A stretch of 64,000 bases of DNA, taken from positions 12,409,501 to 12,473,500 of the forward strand of contig NC_090797.1 in assembly GCF_040054535.1 (NCBI RefSeq), written 5' to 3'. Below, piece by piece: positions 1 to 10,511 of the stretch. Numbering within the stretch: position 1 is the stretch's first letter; each line of letters opens with the position of its first letter. Source of the DNA: Antennarius striatus (taxonomy: Eukaryota; Chordata; Actinopteri; Lophiiformes; Antennariidae). The notes under the pieces were generated by a model that was given only the letters and a program-made list of their open reading frames with translations, ran no database searches and was not told the DNA's origin. Position numbers and translations under genes: made by a program.

Positions 1-1254
1 TCACAGCTGGATGTTCACTGACGCGGAGCTGGACAGACAGAACCTGGACAGACAGACAGATGAAGCTGCTGCTCAGTTCTGTCAGAGCTTCAGCCCGTCC
101 ACTGAAGCAGCACACAGACCCACACTGTAGGCAGCGTGTCGTCTGTGAGCCGTCAGTGGTGCAGGTTCTGGTTAATCTGTCTGTAGTCTGTCTGTGTTGG
201 ATCAGTGTGTCCTGGTGAATTCATAATGCCATCTAATCTGAGCAGAGAATATTCCTGTGAGCGATGAGCTCACACAGGCTGGACATTCCTGCAAGAAACA
301 AAACAAAATTTCCAAATATGCAAATGATTTTGGAAGTGTTCCCAGCATGACTCATCATTTATGACCACACAGATGAATGAGTCAGACAATCATATGACCG
401 GAAAGAACACAGTCCGCTCTGTTTCCTCTGAGTTCATATGAACGGGTCTGAATGGACGGGGCGCCACCTGCAGGCAGGAGGCTGGAAAAACAGTTCAAAA
501 CGTAAAGGAATCAAAAACTGCTCAATTCTGTTGTCTGTGGCAACGCTCAAAGACTGCACAAGTCCAGACCACATGTTCCAATACATTTATAGGAATAAAA
601 CCTGTAAAATCTGCCTTATCTGTTTGGGTTGTGGGTTATTCAGTCGGTTTAACAAATTTATTCCCAGGTTGCAGACTGTAATTTCATCTGTGCTGTATGT
701 CGTGCATACATGGTACATTTAAAAATAAAGTTGACTATGTTTTTTCAAATATAAATGGGTCTTCTCTGCTGCAGGCACCCATTGTTTTTCATCATACATA
801 ATATTCGGAAAATTTCATATTAATTTAAGAAATATTGTACATTATTTCATATAATTAAATATTAATCAATAATGTAGAAAAACAAATCTGCTTTCGTTAA
901 ATTGTTATTAATAATTTTGTTTGTGTTTTAACGCAAATAATAAACGAGATGAAGCTGCTTGATTTCTACTCAGAATTTGAAGGATCTGGTGTTTAATTCT
1001 TATTAAAATGAGAGTCAGAGGCTTTTAAAGTCATATTTGTCGGCTTTTTAATATTTATTTCAGATGCGAAAAACAATGAGCCAAAGTTGCACATGAAGCT
1101 GTCAGATAGCGTCACAATGTTAAAGTGTTTCCACAATTTTTATTTTTATCATAAAAAATTTTTTTAAATCATAATTGCCTGATGTAGTATTAAATATTTC
1201 CTCATAGTCCTTCGTTTCTGGTCTGAATTATGAGATTATTTTTTTAATTCGGAC
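1..1254 (+). repeat. Head block of sub-unit A, no recognised gene
   Basis: The block repeats in all five sub-units (about 8105-9378, 24100-25140, 36867-37750 plus 45370-45480, 56770-57790). It contains a 94-codon ORF at 438-722, shortened to 66 codons in B and D by a local sequence change, so coding is doubtful. An AATAAA lies just after that ORF at about 725. The region could be the 3' end of an unrecognised transcript. The rest, 760-1254, is AT-rich and holds nothing I recognise. Confidence 0.55.
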
Positions 1255-1468
1255 CCAGCGGGTCCCAAACCGGTTCGTTTTCCGGACAACGGCTGAGTCC
1301 ATAACGCTGCTGCAGCCGGTGACGTCACAAAGACCCTAACTTCAAAGCCAAACCGCCTCAGGTATCAACACCTGTGTAACGTTACTGAGACAGACCCTCA
1401 CAGTTACACTACAGTCAGCACCGAGATCCGAGCAGCACTCAACTTGTTTCTGTCATCGATCTGCAGCC
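1255..1468 (+). promoter_or_regulatory. Kinase A promoter and 5' UTR with CRE palindrome
   Basis: The perfect cAMP-response element TGACGTCA lies at 1320-1327, about 140 bp before the kinase start codon. The block is almost unchanged in the other four sub-units (9444-9451, 25206-25213, 45545-45552, 57860-57867). It contrasts with drifting AT-rich DNA on its upstream side. CREB/ATF binding is known for this palindrome; use here is inference. Confidence 0.55.
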
Positions 1469-3650
1469 ATGAAAGGTAAATCCACCAACATTTAATTCCA
1501 CCCGTGGAAAACTGTTATTCAGTGTTTAATCAAGAAAAAATAGAAACACACGGAGAAAATTCACGTTTGTGGTTCATCATATCAGAGGTGACTTCAGGGA
1601 TTCGAATCATTATCAAAAAATTTGGATTACAAGTATTGCAAAATGAAATTTGAAAATTGATGATCTCTAATTACATCCCATGAAGCGATGATGTCAGTAG
1701 AAAGATAAAACAAAAAGCACAATCCTCGGGCAACAAAGGGGATGAAAATGAGATGATGACCTTGACCTTGAGAAAACTAGGTCAAGGTCAAATTTCAACT
1801 TTTGTTCATTTTTTGCACATATCTTAGGAACCGGATGAGATAGAAAAATGAACCAAAAGGCGTTATATTCAGGGAGGCAAAAAGGATAAAAATTAGATCA
1901 CAACCTTGACCTTGAAAAACTAGGTCAAGATCAAATTTTTACTTTTATACCATTTTCGGAACACCTCTCTGATACCTGATGAGATATAATCACAAAACGA
2001 AAAGCAACATTTTCAGGAAGCCAGAGGCACAAAAATGTGATGATGACCTTCACCTTTGGAAAATTAGGTCAATGTCATACTCGATAGAACATTATAGAAG
2101 TCATTGCTGAAAGTAAGGAACATTATGAAAGTAACTCAGGGTAAAATTTTGAATTCAGGGATGTCGCAGTCTCTGACTGCCTTGTTTAATTTGTCTTTGT
2201 CAGCAGTGTCTGTATATTAATAATATACATATTATATAATTGTAATGAGATTTCTACAATGTCTCCGACAGTTTTTAAGCGTTTTTGGAGATTCACAGCT
2301 GACTACAGACTTCAGCCTCAGCCTCTTCATCAGTGGAAGACCTCTGATGACCTCAGAGACCCCACAAAGATTCAGGGGGCTGAACAACAGACGGGTTTAT
2401 TTTCAAGTAAGTCTCTGGAAATTTAATCCACTACTGTCTATAACAGGAGCATCACAGTTTATGTGAAGTTTTGCAAACAAGACAACAAAAAGTTAGTCTT
2501 CCTTTCTAACATGAAGTAGAAGTAGCTCAGAATTCCACTTCAGTACAATACATAAGACAAACCTGCTGTCAGCTTAAACCAGTAGTTGTAAAATTAAATT
2601 CATAATATATTTTAAAAACATTTAATTTCTATTTAAATATTTAGTTGCTGCTTTCCTGTGGTTTAACGTAATTTAAAAGCTTTAAATTACATTGTAGAAT
2701 AGTAACATTGTAATCAGGGAGTGAAGGTACTAACTCAGTGTTTTCTGATGCCAATGACAGGACTAAGAACGTTCCTGAGGAAGAAAATCCATACCAGGAG
2801 ACGTGGGTCTCAATCTCAGTCCATGGAGACACAGGAGCCGGACAAGAAAATCAGTCCAGTGAAGAAGAAGAAGCAGTTTGAGGATAAATATTGTCAACTG
2901 TACCGACTCGGTGATGGAGGCCAGGGATCTGTGTACATGGGTTACAGGAAGGAAGATTTTGTCCACGTAGCGATCAAGCACATTCCCCAGACCCTTGTTT
3001 TCCGTGAAGACGACGACAGGAGCAAGATGCCTCTTGAAGTGCTTTTCATGAAGATGAGTCAACAAGCAGGAGGATCGGTTGGCCAGTCAGCATCCATTTC
3101 CCTCCTGGACCACTACGACCTGGAGGAGGAGCTCATCATCGTCATGGAATGTCCATTTCCAGCGGTTGACCTCTTGAATTACAGCAAGTCCAGAGGAGGT
3201 ACTTTGGAGGAAGAGGAGGCCAGACTCTTCTTCAAGCAGCTGGTGGAAGCTGTCAGAGAACTTGATGCCAACAAGATTTTCCATGCAGACATCAAAATGG
3301 AAAATATCTTGGTTGACATCAGCAGCGGTGTTCCACGTTTGAGGATAATTGACTTTGGTCTAAGCATGTTTATCAATGACGGGGACACAATCGAAGGTAT
3401 ATATCGTGGAACCCCTTCCTATTACCCACCAGAGTGGTCCTGGAGTTCAGTGTACAGGAGCAGGCCTGTTACTGTGTGGCAGATGGGAGTGGTTCTCTAT
3501 AACATGCTGCACCAACACTTTTTGAAGAGCCTCTGCATCAGTCAGAAGTTGTCTCCAAACTGCCAAAACGTGTTGCGTCTGTGTCTGGCTGAGGACCCTC
3601 AGCAGCGTCCCACTCTGGAGCAGCTCCTGAGTCATTCCTGGCTGGAATGA
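1469..3650 (+). CDS. Pim-like serine/threonine kinase, type 1 (copy A), three exons
   Basis: This is a protein kinase of the Pim-related group that is expanded in fishes. My model has exon 1 at 1469-1475 (ATGAAAG, donor GTAAAT), exon 2 at 2272-2406 (donor GTAAGT) and exon 3 at 2761-3650. All junctions are phase 1 and give 343 codons. The glycine loop GDGGQGSV is near residues 98-105, VAIK lysine 120, C-helix Glu 140, the catalytic loop HADIKMEN at 222-229, DFG at 245-247, then GTPSYYPPEW, the Pim-type activation-segment end. HRD has become HAD, although Asp, Lys and Asn remain. A basic, Ser-rich linker precedes the kinase domain. AATAAA at 3758-3763 is the likely polyA signal. Copy D differs by one residue that I see (R versus S after SSVY). 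Pim1 is about 313 residues, so the length fits with a longer N-terminus. Confidence 0.85.
1741..2085. repeat. Tandem AGGTCA/TGACCT inverted-repeat array in kinase intron 1 (A)
   Basis: Roughly three degenerate units of about 140 bp each carry an inverted pair, TGACCTTGACCTTG then about 8 bp then AGGTCAAGGTCA. The same array occurs at about 9934-10275 (B) and 46020-46370 (D), but not in the type 2 kinase introns of C and E. TCAAGGTCA is a nuclear-receptor half-site (NR5A/ERR type). The pattern is seen; regulatory use is speculative. Confidence 0.6.
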
Positions 3651-4810
3651 ACCATAAGTCAACCCCCTGCTGGCCCATCGTCCCTGAGGGAAACTGAATC
3701 AGTGCCTGTATCTTTTCTTGTATATAACATGTGTATTTGTTTAGTAAATCTTTTGTCAATAAATTTGTGTGATAATTTTGTGTCCGAGTTCATGTTTTAT
3801 ATCAGCACAAATACTACATGAGGGATGTTAAAAGCTGATTCAGTAATTTTGGTTGCATGTCATAAAATGATTCGAACAAAGTAGGTTATCATGTCACTCA
3901 TGAATAATGGGAGAATGAAATCAGGAAGCACACGAACACAAATACAGCCCACCGTAATGATGGAACTGAAGTGGCTTTTCACTCTGATATAAACCACATG
4001 GACCCTGACAGTAAAAGAAAACGTTCCCAGGTGTTGAAAAGTGAAAATGTGTAACTAGCATCACTGCCCACTAGATGGCGCTTCAAGCTAAATCTGAAAA
4101 GAAAGGTTTAAACTGGTGAAGTATCTGCGCCCTAGATGAGGGAGTTTATTACTTGAAGTAAAAAAATATTTCCAGTCCTTTCTAACTTTCTAACAGGGAC
4201 AAAGCGAAAGGTTTTTTTTTGTGTTGGCTATGTCAGTCAGAGAAGGTACTCTGATCAGATCTCACCTGTAGATGGAGGCCCCGCCTCCGCGATTCATGTC
4301 AAATTAAGTTGAATAAAAACAAACCTTTTGGAGGCCACGCCCAGCAGCAAACTGTCGCCATGGAGATGCACAAAAACAATTGCGTGTAAAATGACATAAA
4401 TCCTCTTGAGTGGTGAGACTGACTCGTATTTCAAGCTCGAGTCATTTTTTGTGGTCTCCGTCTCCAGTCACTGAGGACAGAAGTTCTGCTCGATGTGAAG
4501 ATCCAGAAAGTTCTGCAGACGGTGAGTTTAAAACGACTGTGGTCCGGACACAGGTTCCACCTGAGAACAGGGTCCATGAAGGTTCCACGGTTTCTGGATT
4601 CAGACTGAAAAGTAAACAGATCGGAACCTTTGACCCAGAACCAGCTGATCCGGGTCATAACCTCTTCCCCAGTAGTGACCAGTGATAAAGAAAGCTACCT
4701 CAGCCCCGCCCCTCCACCCACCTGACATTTAGCCCGGCCAATCAGTCATCCCTGTCTCAGCAAACATGTCCACCTTCATGCTGGTCTGTGAATGTACCGC
4801 CCACTGAACA

Positions 4811-4815
<5 letters not shown>
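3651..4815. other. Kinase A 3' UTR and convergent spacer
   Basis: The spacer holds the kinase 3' UTR with AATAAA at 3758-3763, then unique DNA shared with sub-units C and D. A 91-codon ORF at 4410-4685 exists on the plus strand and recurs in C. In D a 27-bp in-frame deletion between AGTTCTGC direct repeats shortens it to 82 codons. I do not recognise it and do not call it a gene. Minus-strand transcripts of an intact piwil1 would have their 3' UTR here. Confidence 0.5.

Positions 4816-4890
<75 letters not shown>
4816..4890. repeat. (TG)n microsatellite, long allele
   Basis: About 75 bp of uninterrupted GT dinucleotide. The orthologous tract is about 25 bp in C (33626-33650) and 21 bp in D (49081-49101), so tract length is the fastest-changing difference between these sub-units. 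Confidence 0.95.
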
Positions 4891-4892
<2 letters not shown>

Positions 4893-5323
4893 CCAACCTT
4901 CGTCACACCCTGAGGGGTTGTGTGAGTTCTCAGCCTGTTGACTGTTCGTGTGTGTGTGCGCAATATTTTCTAAAATATCTAAATAAATTTGATATTATCT
5001 ATCAGTTGCGTGACTTTTTTTTAGTCCCGTTCAGGAATCACAAACATTTAAGGGACTTAAAACCTTTTGAATCCGGTGACCAATCAGAACCAGGCATCAA
5101 CATCTGGACGCAACGCTGAAGCTAACTAAACGTTAGCAGGACAGCTGTCAGAAACAACTTCTTCACACAGATCTTTATGCTGCTGGAACTCTATTTGTCT
5201 TTTTAAAGAAGGAAAACAGGACTGAACAAAACCCTGAACAAAAATACTTGAGCGCCCCTAACCCTAAATTGCCAGCGAGAACAGCCGGCAGCAGGAACGT
5301 GGGTATTGGGTTTGCGCCGGTCC

Positions 5324-5440
<117 letters not shown>

Positions 5441-5587
5441 CTAAAGCACCAGAGGGAACAGGTCAGAACCCCAGACCTCGGTGACCTCTGCTAAGGGGTC
5501 AGGTCAGGACCAGGGTTTGTTCTGGTCATGTGATCAAAATCAGTTTACAACAAATGCCACTTCTGACTGATAGAGACTGGTTAGCTT
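5441..5587. other. piwil1 intron 19 remnant up to the breakpoint
   Basis: Homology with sub-unit D (49649-49790) holds up to a shared GGTTAGCTT. D then continues into piwil1 exon 19 while A continues into a glt8d2-like exon. The same joint is in C at about 34340, so the fusion predates the A/C split. Confidence 0.7.
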
Positions 5588-5937
5588 GTGTTTCATGACA
5601 AGTTCACAACACTGGACCCACTGTGGCACGTCAGACACCTGGGTGAGGTCATCACTGTTAATATGTAGAATCAGTTCAAGCTCTCCAAAGTGGAATGGTT
5701 ACCACTGATACTTACACAGGTAAAGTCAGATTCTGCAGCACTGACCTCAGCTGAGTTCCTGTTTGTCCAGGATGGGGTCCAGATGCTCGCTATCCAGAGA
5801 ACTTCATACAGGATGCACAGCTTCTGCACTGGAATGGTCCGTTCAAACCGTGGAATTACCCGGCTGTTCACCTGGATCTGTGGGAGAAGTGGTTCATCCC
5901 AGACCCCTCCAAAAAGTTTTCATTGGTACGACCTTAG
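5588..5937 (+). pseudogene. glt8d2: glt8d2-like glycosyltransferase, last two exons (copy A)
   Basis: The plus strand reads PLWHVRHLG ending at the donor G|GTGAGG after 5642. After the acceptor at 5769-5770 it reads WGPDARYPENFIQDAQLLHW and on to a stop at 5935-5937, including HWNGPFKPW and EKWFIPDPS. This is the C-terminus of the GT8-family proteins GLT8D1/GLT8D2. The LGW-x-PDARY stretch is closer to GLT8D2 as I remember it. Only the donor-ligand end of the catalytic domain is present, and the first exon is cut by the junction with piwil1 sequence. Frame is open across both pieces, so truncation and not decay made it a pseudogene. The choice of paralogue is moderately sure. Confidence 0.8.
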
Positions 5938-6360
5938 ATCGACCACTGACAACTTTGGAACCTACCATGTTAGACCCACTGGGGATATGAAGCGTGTGAG
6001 GGGCAAGACTTTCTTAAACAATAATAAATTATGTAACAAAATATTAATTTTTCATTCACTACAGGAGAATGTTCTTGAGAAGTTGTCGGACAAACTGCTT
6101 GAGAAACCATTTGTGCTGTTTGTCAGGTCAATTCAGGAACTGCGACCCTTTCTGTTGTAGCAGATAAAGCCACCACATTTGTACTTGTATGAATGTGCTC
6201 CAAGTGAAAAAAACTCCCATCTAGACACATAGACACAAAACTCAAAAGTATTCTGACATGCAAGATTAAACGTGTTTGCACACTGATGTATTTAGTCTGG
6301 TTTATTGAGTTGATCAACTGTCTTATTCTTTAGATATAAGTCAAACTTGTCAATTAAACT
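5938..6360. other. Spacer between glt8d2 and Penelope relics
   Basis: No recognisable gene. It may contain the glt8d2 3' UTR. A short plus-strand open stretch to 6160 has no family likeness that I can name. Confidence 0.4.
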
Positions 6361-7566
6361 GTGAATAAACATTTCCACTTACATTCTGTTGCCTACACAC
6401 CAGATTACCACAGCAAGGTAATGTCTCTACTCAGCGACAGCAGCACTGATGAGACCCTGAAGCACGACCCAACCAGCAGCTACAAAAACAACGTTGTGGA
6501 ATGCCAACAAATGGAGGAAACTATAAACCACCTGCTATACCATTGCCTGTACCCTGGGGAAGCCATTCCATGCATATATGGGCTCCACAAAATCATAAAG
6601 AAGGAGACCCTTCTGCATCACATACGACATCGCCAAGCATGTTGCCACCATCTTGGCCCCATTCGTAAGGAAGAACCACTACCAAATACAGAACTCCATG
6701 GACATTGTGGAAAAGGTGAGAGGACTGAGATTGGATACAGATGAGACCATGGCATCCTATGACGTCACCTCCCTGTTCACATGTGTTCATGCAATGGAGG
6801 CAGTGGAAGGACTAAGGCAACGGCTTTCACAGGACAACACCCTCAGCGACAGGACAAACTTCAACCCTGACCAGATCTGCCAACTTCTGGACCTCTGCCT
6901 AAACAGCAACTTTTTCCAGTACAGAGGGAGCTTCTATAGGCAGAAACACGGATGTGCCATGGGCTCTCAGGTGTCTCCTGTTGTGTCCAATCTGTACATG
7001 GAAGAAGTGGAACACATGGCCCTGACCTCGTTCAAAGGAGCAACACCAAGCCACTGGTTCCGGTACATGGACGACACAAGAGCAAAATCCACGAGGTGCA
7101 ACCTTTCACCGGACACATCAACTCGGTGGACAGCAACATCAAAGATGACGGAAGTGTGAGTGTTGGGGTATACAGGACTCCAACACAAACAGACCAACAC
7201 CTGTTTTTTGACTCTCACCATCCATTGGGGCACCAGCTTGGCGCCATCAGGACACTGACAAACAGGCCTGAAAAGTCACCAACCAGTACCCAAGACCAGG
7301 TGAAAGAACAGGATATCCTGACTGGACCTTTGTGAAGGCTCACAGAAGATCCAGAAGAATAACACAGTGAGGACAGAAGAGAAGGAGAGCAGGCGTAACG
7401 GTACAGTGATCCCATGTGTGTCTGGAGTGTCTGAAAAACTGAGGAAGATTTTTGACAAACACCAGATTCTTGTGTATTTTAAGCGTTTTTGGAAACGCTG
7501 CCCCTTCATCCAGTGCCGTCCACCCTCCTGTGTGGTGTGGTCCAGGAATCTATTTTCTTACAGTTA
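6361..7566 (+). mobile_element. Penelope-like element, reverse transcriptase relic (copy A)
   Basis: Fragments in shifting frames follow the Penelope-like RT in order. These are KVMSLLSD with a DPTSSYK motif, LYPGEAIPCIYGLHKI, SYDVTSLFT (RT motif A), QKHGCAMGSQVSPVVSNLYM (motif B) and the catalytic FRYMDD near 7060-7077. After a frame change come YRTPTQTDQHLFFDSHHPL and GVSEKLRKIFDKH. Frames break near 6650-6740 and after 7085, so it is dead. The GIY-YIG endonuclease end is not here; a matching tail occurs in kinase introns at 29381 and 58950. The copy in C (35117-36315) carries nearly the same lesions, so the insertion predates the duplication. Confidence 0.88.
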
Positions 7567-8104
7567 GAATCAGGAAATCCACTCAATTTATGCCATTCAG
7601 GAGACTTTGACAATATTGACAGGCATTTTTCATCATTTTTGTCAGTATCTTGATTCATCCGTCAACTTTATGTTCCGCTGATCATGTTAAAAGGAGGCTG
7701 GAGAGTTTGGAGCAGGCTGGGCAGGAGGAGTATGGCCTGGACAAGTTGGCAGTTTGTCGTACATGAAGAACAACCAGTCACACTTACATTTATGCCTCTG
7801 GGCAAATAAAAGACACCAGTTCATCTTTACACGTGTTTTTGTGGTGACAGGAAGCTGGAGAGATCCGACACCAAACTCTACCTGGAGAAGGTTTTTATAG
7901 AGACAGAATTATGTTTTAACACTGTTTTATTTTAATTAGTTAACAGGAGAACCAGTGTGTCTTAATGGAGGCGTGAGTTCTACACAGTGTAATTTAGTTT
8001 ACAGTGAATTAGTAAGAGTTTCTGCCCCCTCCACAGGCAGTAAAGACTGCAGTGAAATGTCATGTTTGGAGATGAAGTGATGTTTGTGTTGTGGTTCAGT
8101 GACT
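7567..8104. other. Spacer to the next sub-unit, possible exon scraps
   Basis: Shared with C at 36316-36866. Two short stretches look exon-like: a 44-nt open stretch near 7850-7893 between CAG and GTTTTT, and one after CCACAG at about 8037. Neither gives a recognisable protein. I see no complete gene. Confidence 0.35.
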
Positions 8105-9592
8105 TCACAGCTGGATGTTCACTGACGCGGAGCTGGACAGACAGAACCTGGACAGACAGACAGATGAAGCTGCTGCTCAGTTCTGTCAGACCTTCAGCCC
8201 GTCCACTGAAGCAGCACACAGACCCACACTGTAGGCAGCGTGTCGTCTGTGAGCCGTCAGTGGTGCAGGTTCTGGTTAATCTGTCTGTAGTCTGTCTGTG
8301 TTGGATCAGTGTGTCCTGGTGAATTCATAATGCCATCTAATCTGAGCAGAGAATATTCCTGTGAGCGATGAGCTCACACAGGCTGGACATTCCTGCAAGA
8401 AACAAAACAAAAATTTCCAAATATGCAGATGATTTTGGAAGTGTTCCCAGCATGACTCATCATTTATGACCACACAGATGAATGAGTCAGACAATCATAT
8501 GACCGGAAAGAACACAGTCCGCTCTCTTTGCTCTGAGTTCATATGAACGGGTCTGAATGGACGGGGCGCCACCTGCAGGCAGGAGGCTGGAAAAACAGTT
8601 CAAAACGTAAAGGAATCAAAAACTGCTCAATTCTGTTGTCTGTGGCAACGCTCAAAGACTGCACAAGTCCAAACCACATGTTCCAATACATTTATAGGAA
8701 TAAAACCTGTAATCCTTATAAACTCTGCCTAAGCCTGTTCTAATTTTTGGAATGTGGGTTATTCAGTCGGTTTAACAAATTTATTCCCAGGTTGCAGACT
8801 GTAATTTCATCTGTGCTGTATGTCGTGCATACATGGTACAATTGAAAATAAAGTTGACTATGTTTTTTCAAATATAAATGGGTCTTCTCTGCTGTCCAGG
8901 CACCCATTGTTTTTCATCATACACAATATTCGGAAATTTCCATATTAATTTAAGAAATATTGTACATTATTTCATATCATAGCATTAAATATTAATCAAT
9001 AATGTAGAAAAACAAATCTGCTTTTGTTAAATTGTTATTAATAATTTTTTGTTTGTGCTGTAACGCAAATAATAAACGAGATGAAGCTGCTTGATTTCTG
9101 CTCAGGATCTGGTGTTTAATTCTTATTAAAATGAGAGTCGGAGGCTTTTAAAGTCATATTTGTCGGCTTTTTAATATTTATTTCAGATGCGAAAAACAAT
9201 GAGCCAAAGTTGCACATGAAGCTGTCAGATAGCGTCACAATGTTAAAGTGTTTCCACAATTTTTATTTTTATTATAAAAATTTTTTTAAAATCATAATTG
9301 CCTGATGTAGTATTAAATATTTCCTCATAGTCCTTCGTTTCTGGTCTGAATTATGAGATTATTTTTTTTAATTCGGACCCAGCGGGTCCCAAACCGGTTC
9401 GTTTTCCAGACAACGGCTGAGTCCATAACGCTGCTGCAGCCGGTGACGTCACAAAGACCCTAACTTCAAAGCCAAACCGCCTCAGGTATCAACACCTGTG
9501 TAACGTTACTGAGACAGACCCTCACAGTTACACTACAGTCAGCACCGAGATCCGAGCAGCACTCAACTTGTTTCTGTCATCGATCTGCAGCC
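8105..9592 (+). repeat. Head block and kinase promoter of sub-unit B
   Basis: A copy of 1-1468 with small indels (offset about 8105-8124). CRE palindrome at 9444-9451. This promoter is intact but has no kinase body behind it. Confidence 0.85.
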
Positions 9593-9862
9593 ATGAAAGG
9601 TAAATCCACCAACATTTAATTCCACCCGTGGAAAACTGTTATTCAGTGTTTAATCAAGAAAAAATAGAAACACACAGAGAAAATTCACGTTTGTGGTTCA
9701 TCATATCAGAGGTGACTTGAGGGATTCGAATCATTATCAAAAAATTTGGATTACAAGTATTGCAAAATGAAATTTGAAAATTGATGATCTCTAATTACAT
9801 CCCATGAAGCGATGATGTAATTGTGAGTGTTCGTGTGTTCGTCCTTCCATCCACTAAATATC

Positions 9863-9899
9863 TTTTATCTTTCTATCTGTTGCAGATAGAAAGATAAAA
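9863..9899. repeat. Perfect 17-bp hairpin in kinase intron 1 (B)
   Basis: Two complementary arms of 17 bp (first arm TTTTATCTTTCTATCTG) flank a 3-base loop. The same palindrome is at 45958-45994 in D. In A the left arm and about 60 bp beside it are missing, leaving only part of the right arm near 1700. Confidence 0.9.
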
Positions 9900-9933
9900 C
9901 AAAAAGCACAATCCTCGGGCAACAAAGGGGATG

Positions 9934-10275
9934 AAAATGAGATGATGACCTTGACCTTGAGAAAACTAGGTCAAGGTCAAATTTCAACTTTGGTTCATTT
10001 TTTGCACATATCTTAGGAACCGGATGAGATAGAAAAACGAACCAAAAGGCGTTATATTCAGGGAGGCAAAAGGATAAAAATGAGATCAGAACATTGACCT
10101 TGAAAAACTAGGTCAAGGTCAAATTTTTACTTTTATACCATTTTCGGAACACCTCTCTGATACCTGATGAGATTTAATCACAAAACGAAAAGCAACATAT
10201 TCAGGAAGCCAGAGGCACAAGAATGTGATGATGACCTTCACCTTTGGAAAATTAGGTCAATGTCATACTCGATAG
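9934..10275. repeat. AGGTCA inverted-repeat array, intron 1 (B)
   Basis: Counterpart of 1741-2085, with the same three degenerate units. Confidence 0.6.
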
Positions 10276-10511
10276 AACATTATAGAAATCATTGCTGAAA
10301 GTAAGGAACATTATGAAAGTCAGGGTAAAATTTTGAATTCAGGGATGTCGCAGTCTCTGACTGCCTTGTTTAATTTGTCTTTGTCAGCAGTGTCTGTATA
10401 TTAATAATATACAGAGCCAGGACTTAAACCCGAGCTGGACATGACACCGCCTGCAGAGGAGCTGACCCGGGACAGCAGAACCCTGATATGTGATGAGGAC
10501 ACGTCTCCTAC

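Larger units (their letters stand above)
9593..10412 (+). pseudogene. Orphan kinase exon 1 and part of intron 1 (sub-unit B)
   Basis: Exon 1 (ATGAAAG, 9593-9599) and its donor are intact and followed by 0.8 kb of intron 1. The sequence then jumps at about 10412 from kinase intron 1 (match to 46510) into piwil1 intron 10 (match to about 52072). A single deletion of about 5.56 kb relative to D removes kinase exons 2-3 and piwil1 exons 11-20. One or two bases of microhomology remain at the joint. Transcripts starting here would run antisense through truncated piwil1. Confidence 0.88.

Noticed and set aside
438-722. 94-codon ORF in each head block as a protein gene
   Set aside because: Length changes between units through small indels, no domain or family likeness, and it ends in AT-rich DNA. 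Treated as part of a repeated non-coding or 3' UTR block.
2245-2466. 73-codon ORF starting ATGAGATTTC before kinase exon 2 as a separate gene
   Set aside because: The exon is better read in another frame, joined to exon 1 and exon 3 with matching phase-1 splice sites.
4757-4963. Minus-strand ORF made of alternating Thr-His
   Set aside because: It is only the translation of the GT microsatellite.
5690-6160. 156-codon ORF over the glt8d2 exons
   Set aside because: It is the wrong frame of the glt8d2 last exon plus its downstream intergenic DNA.
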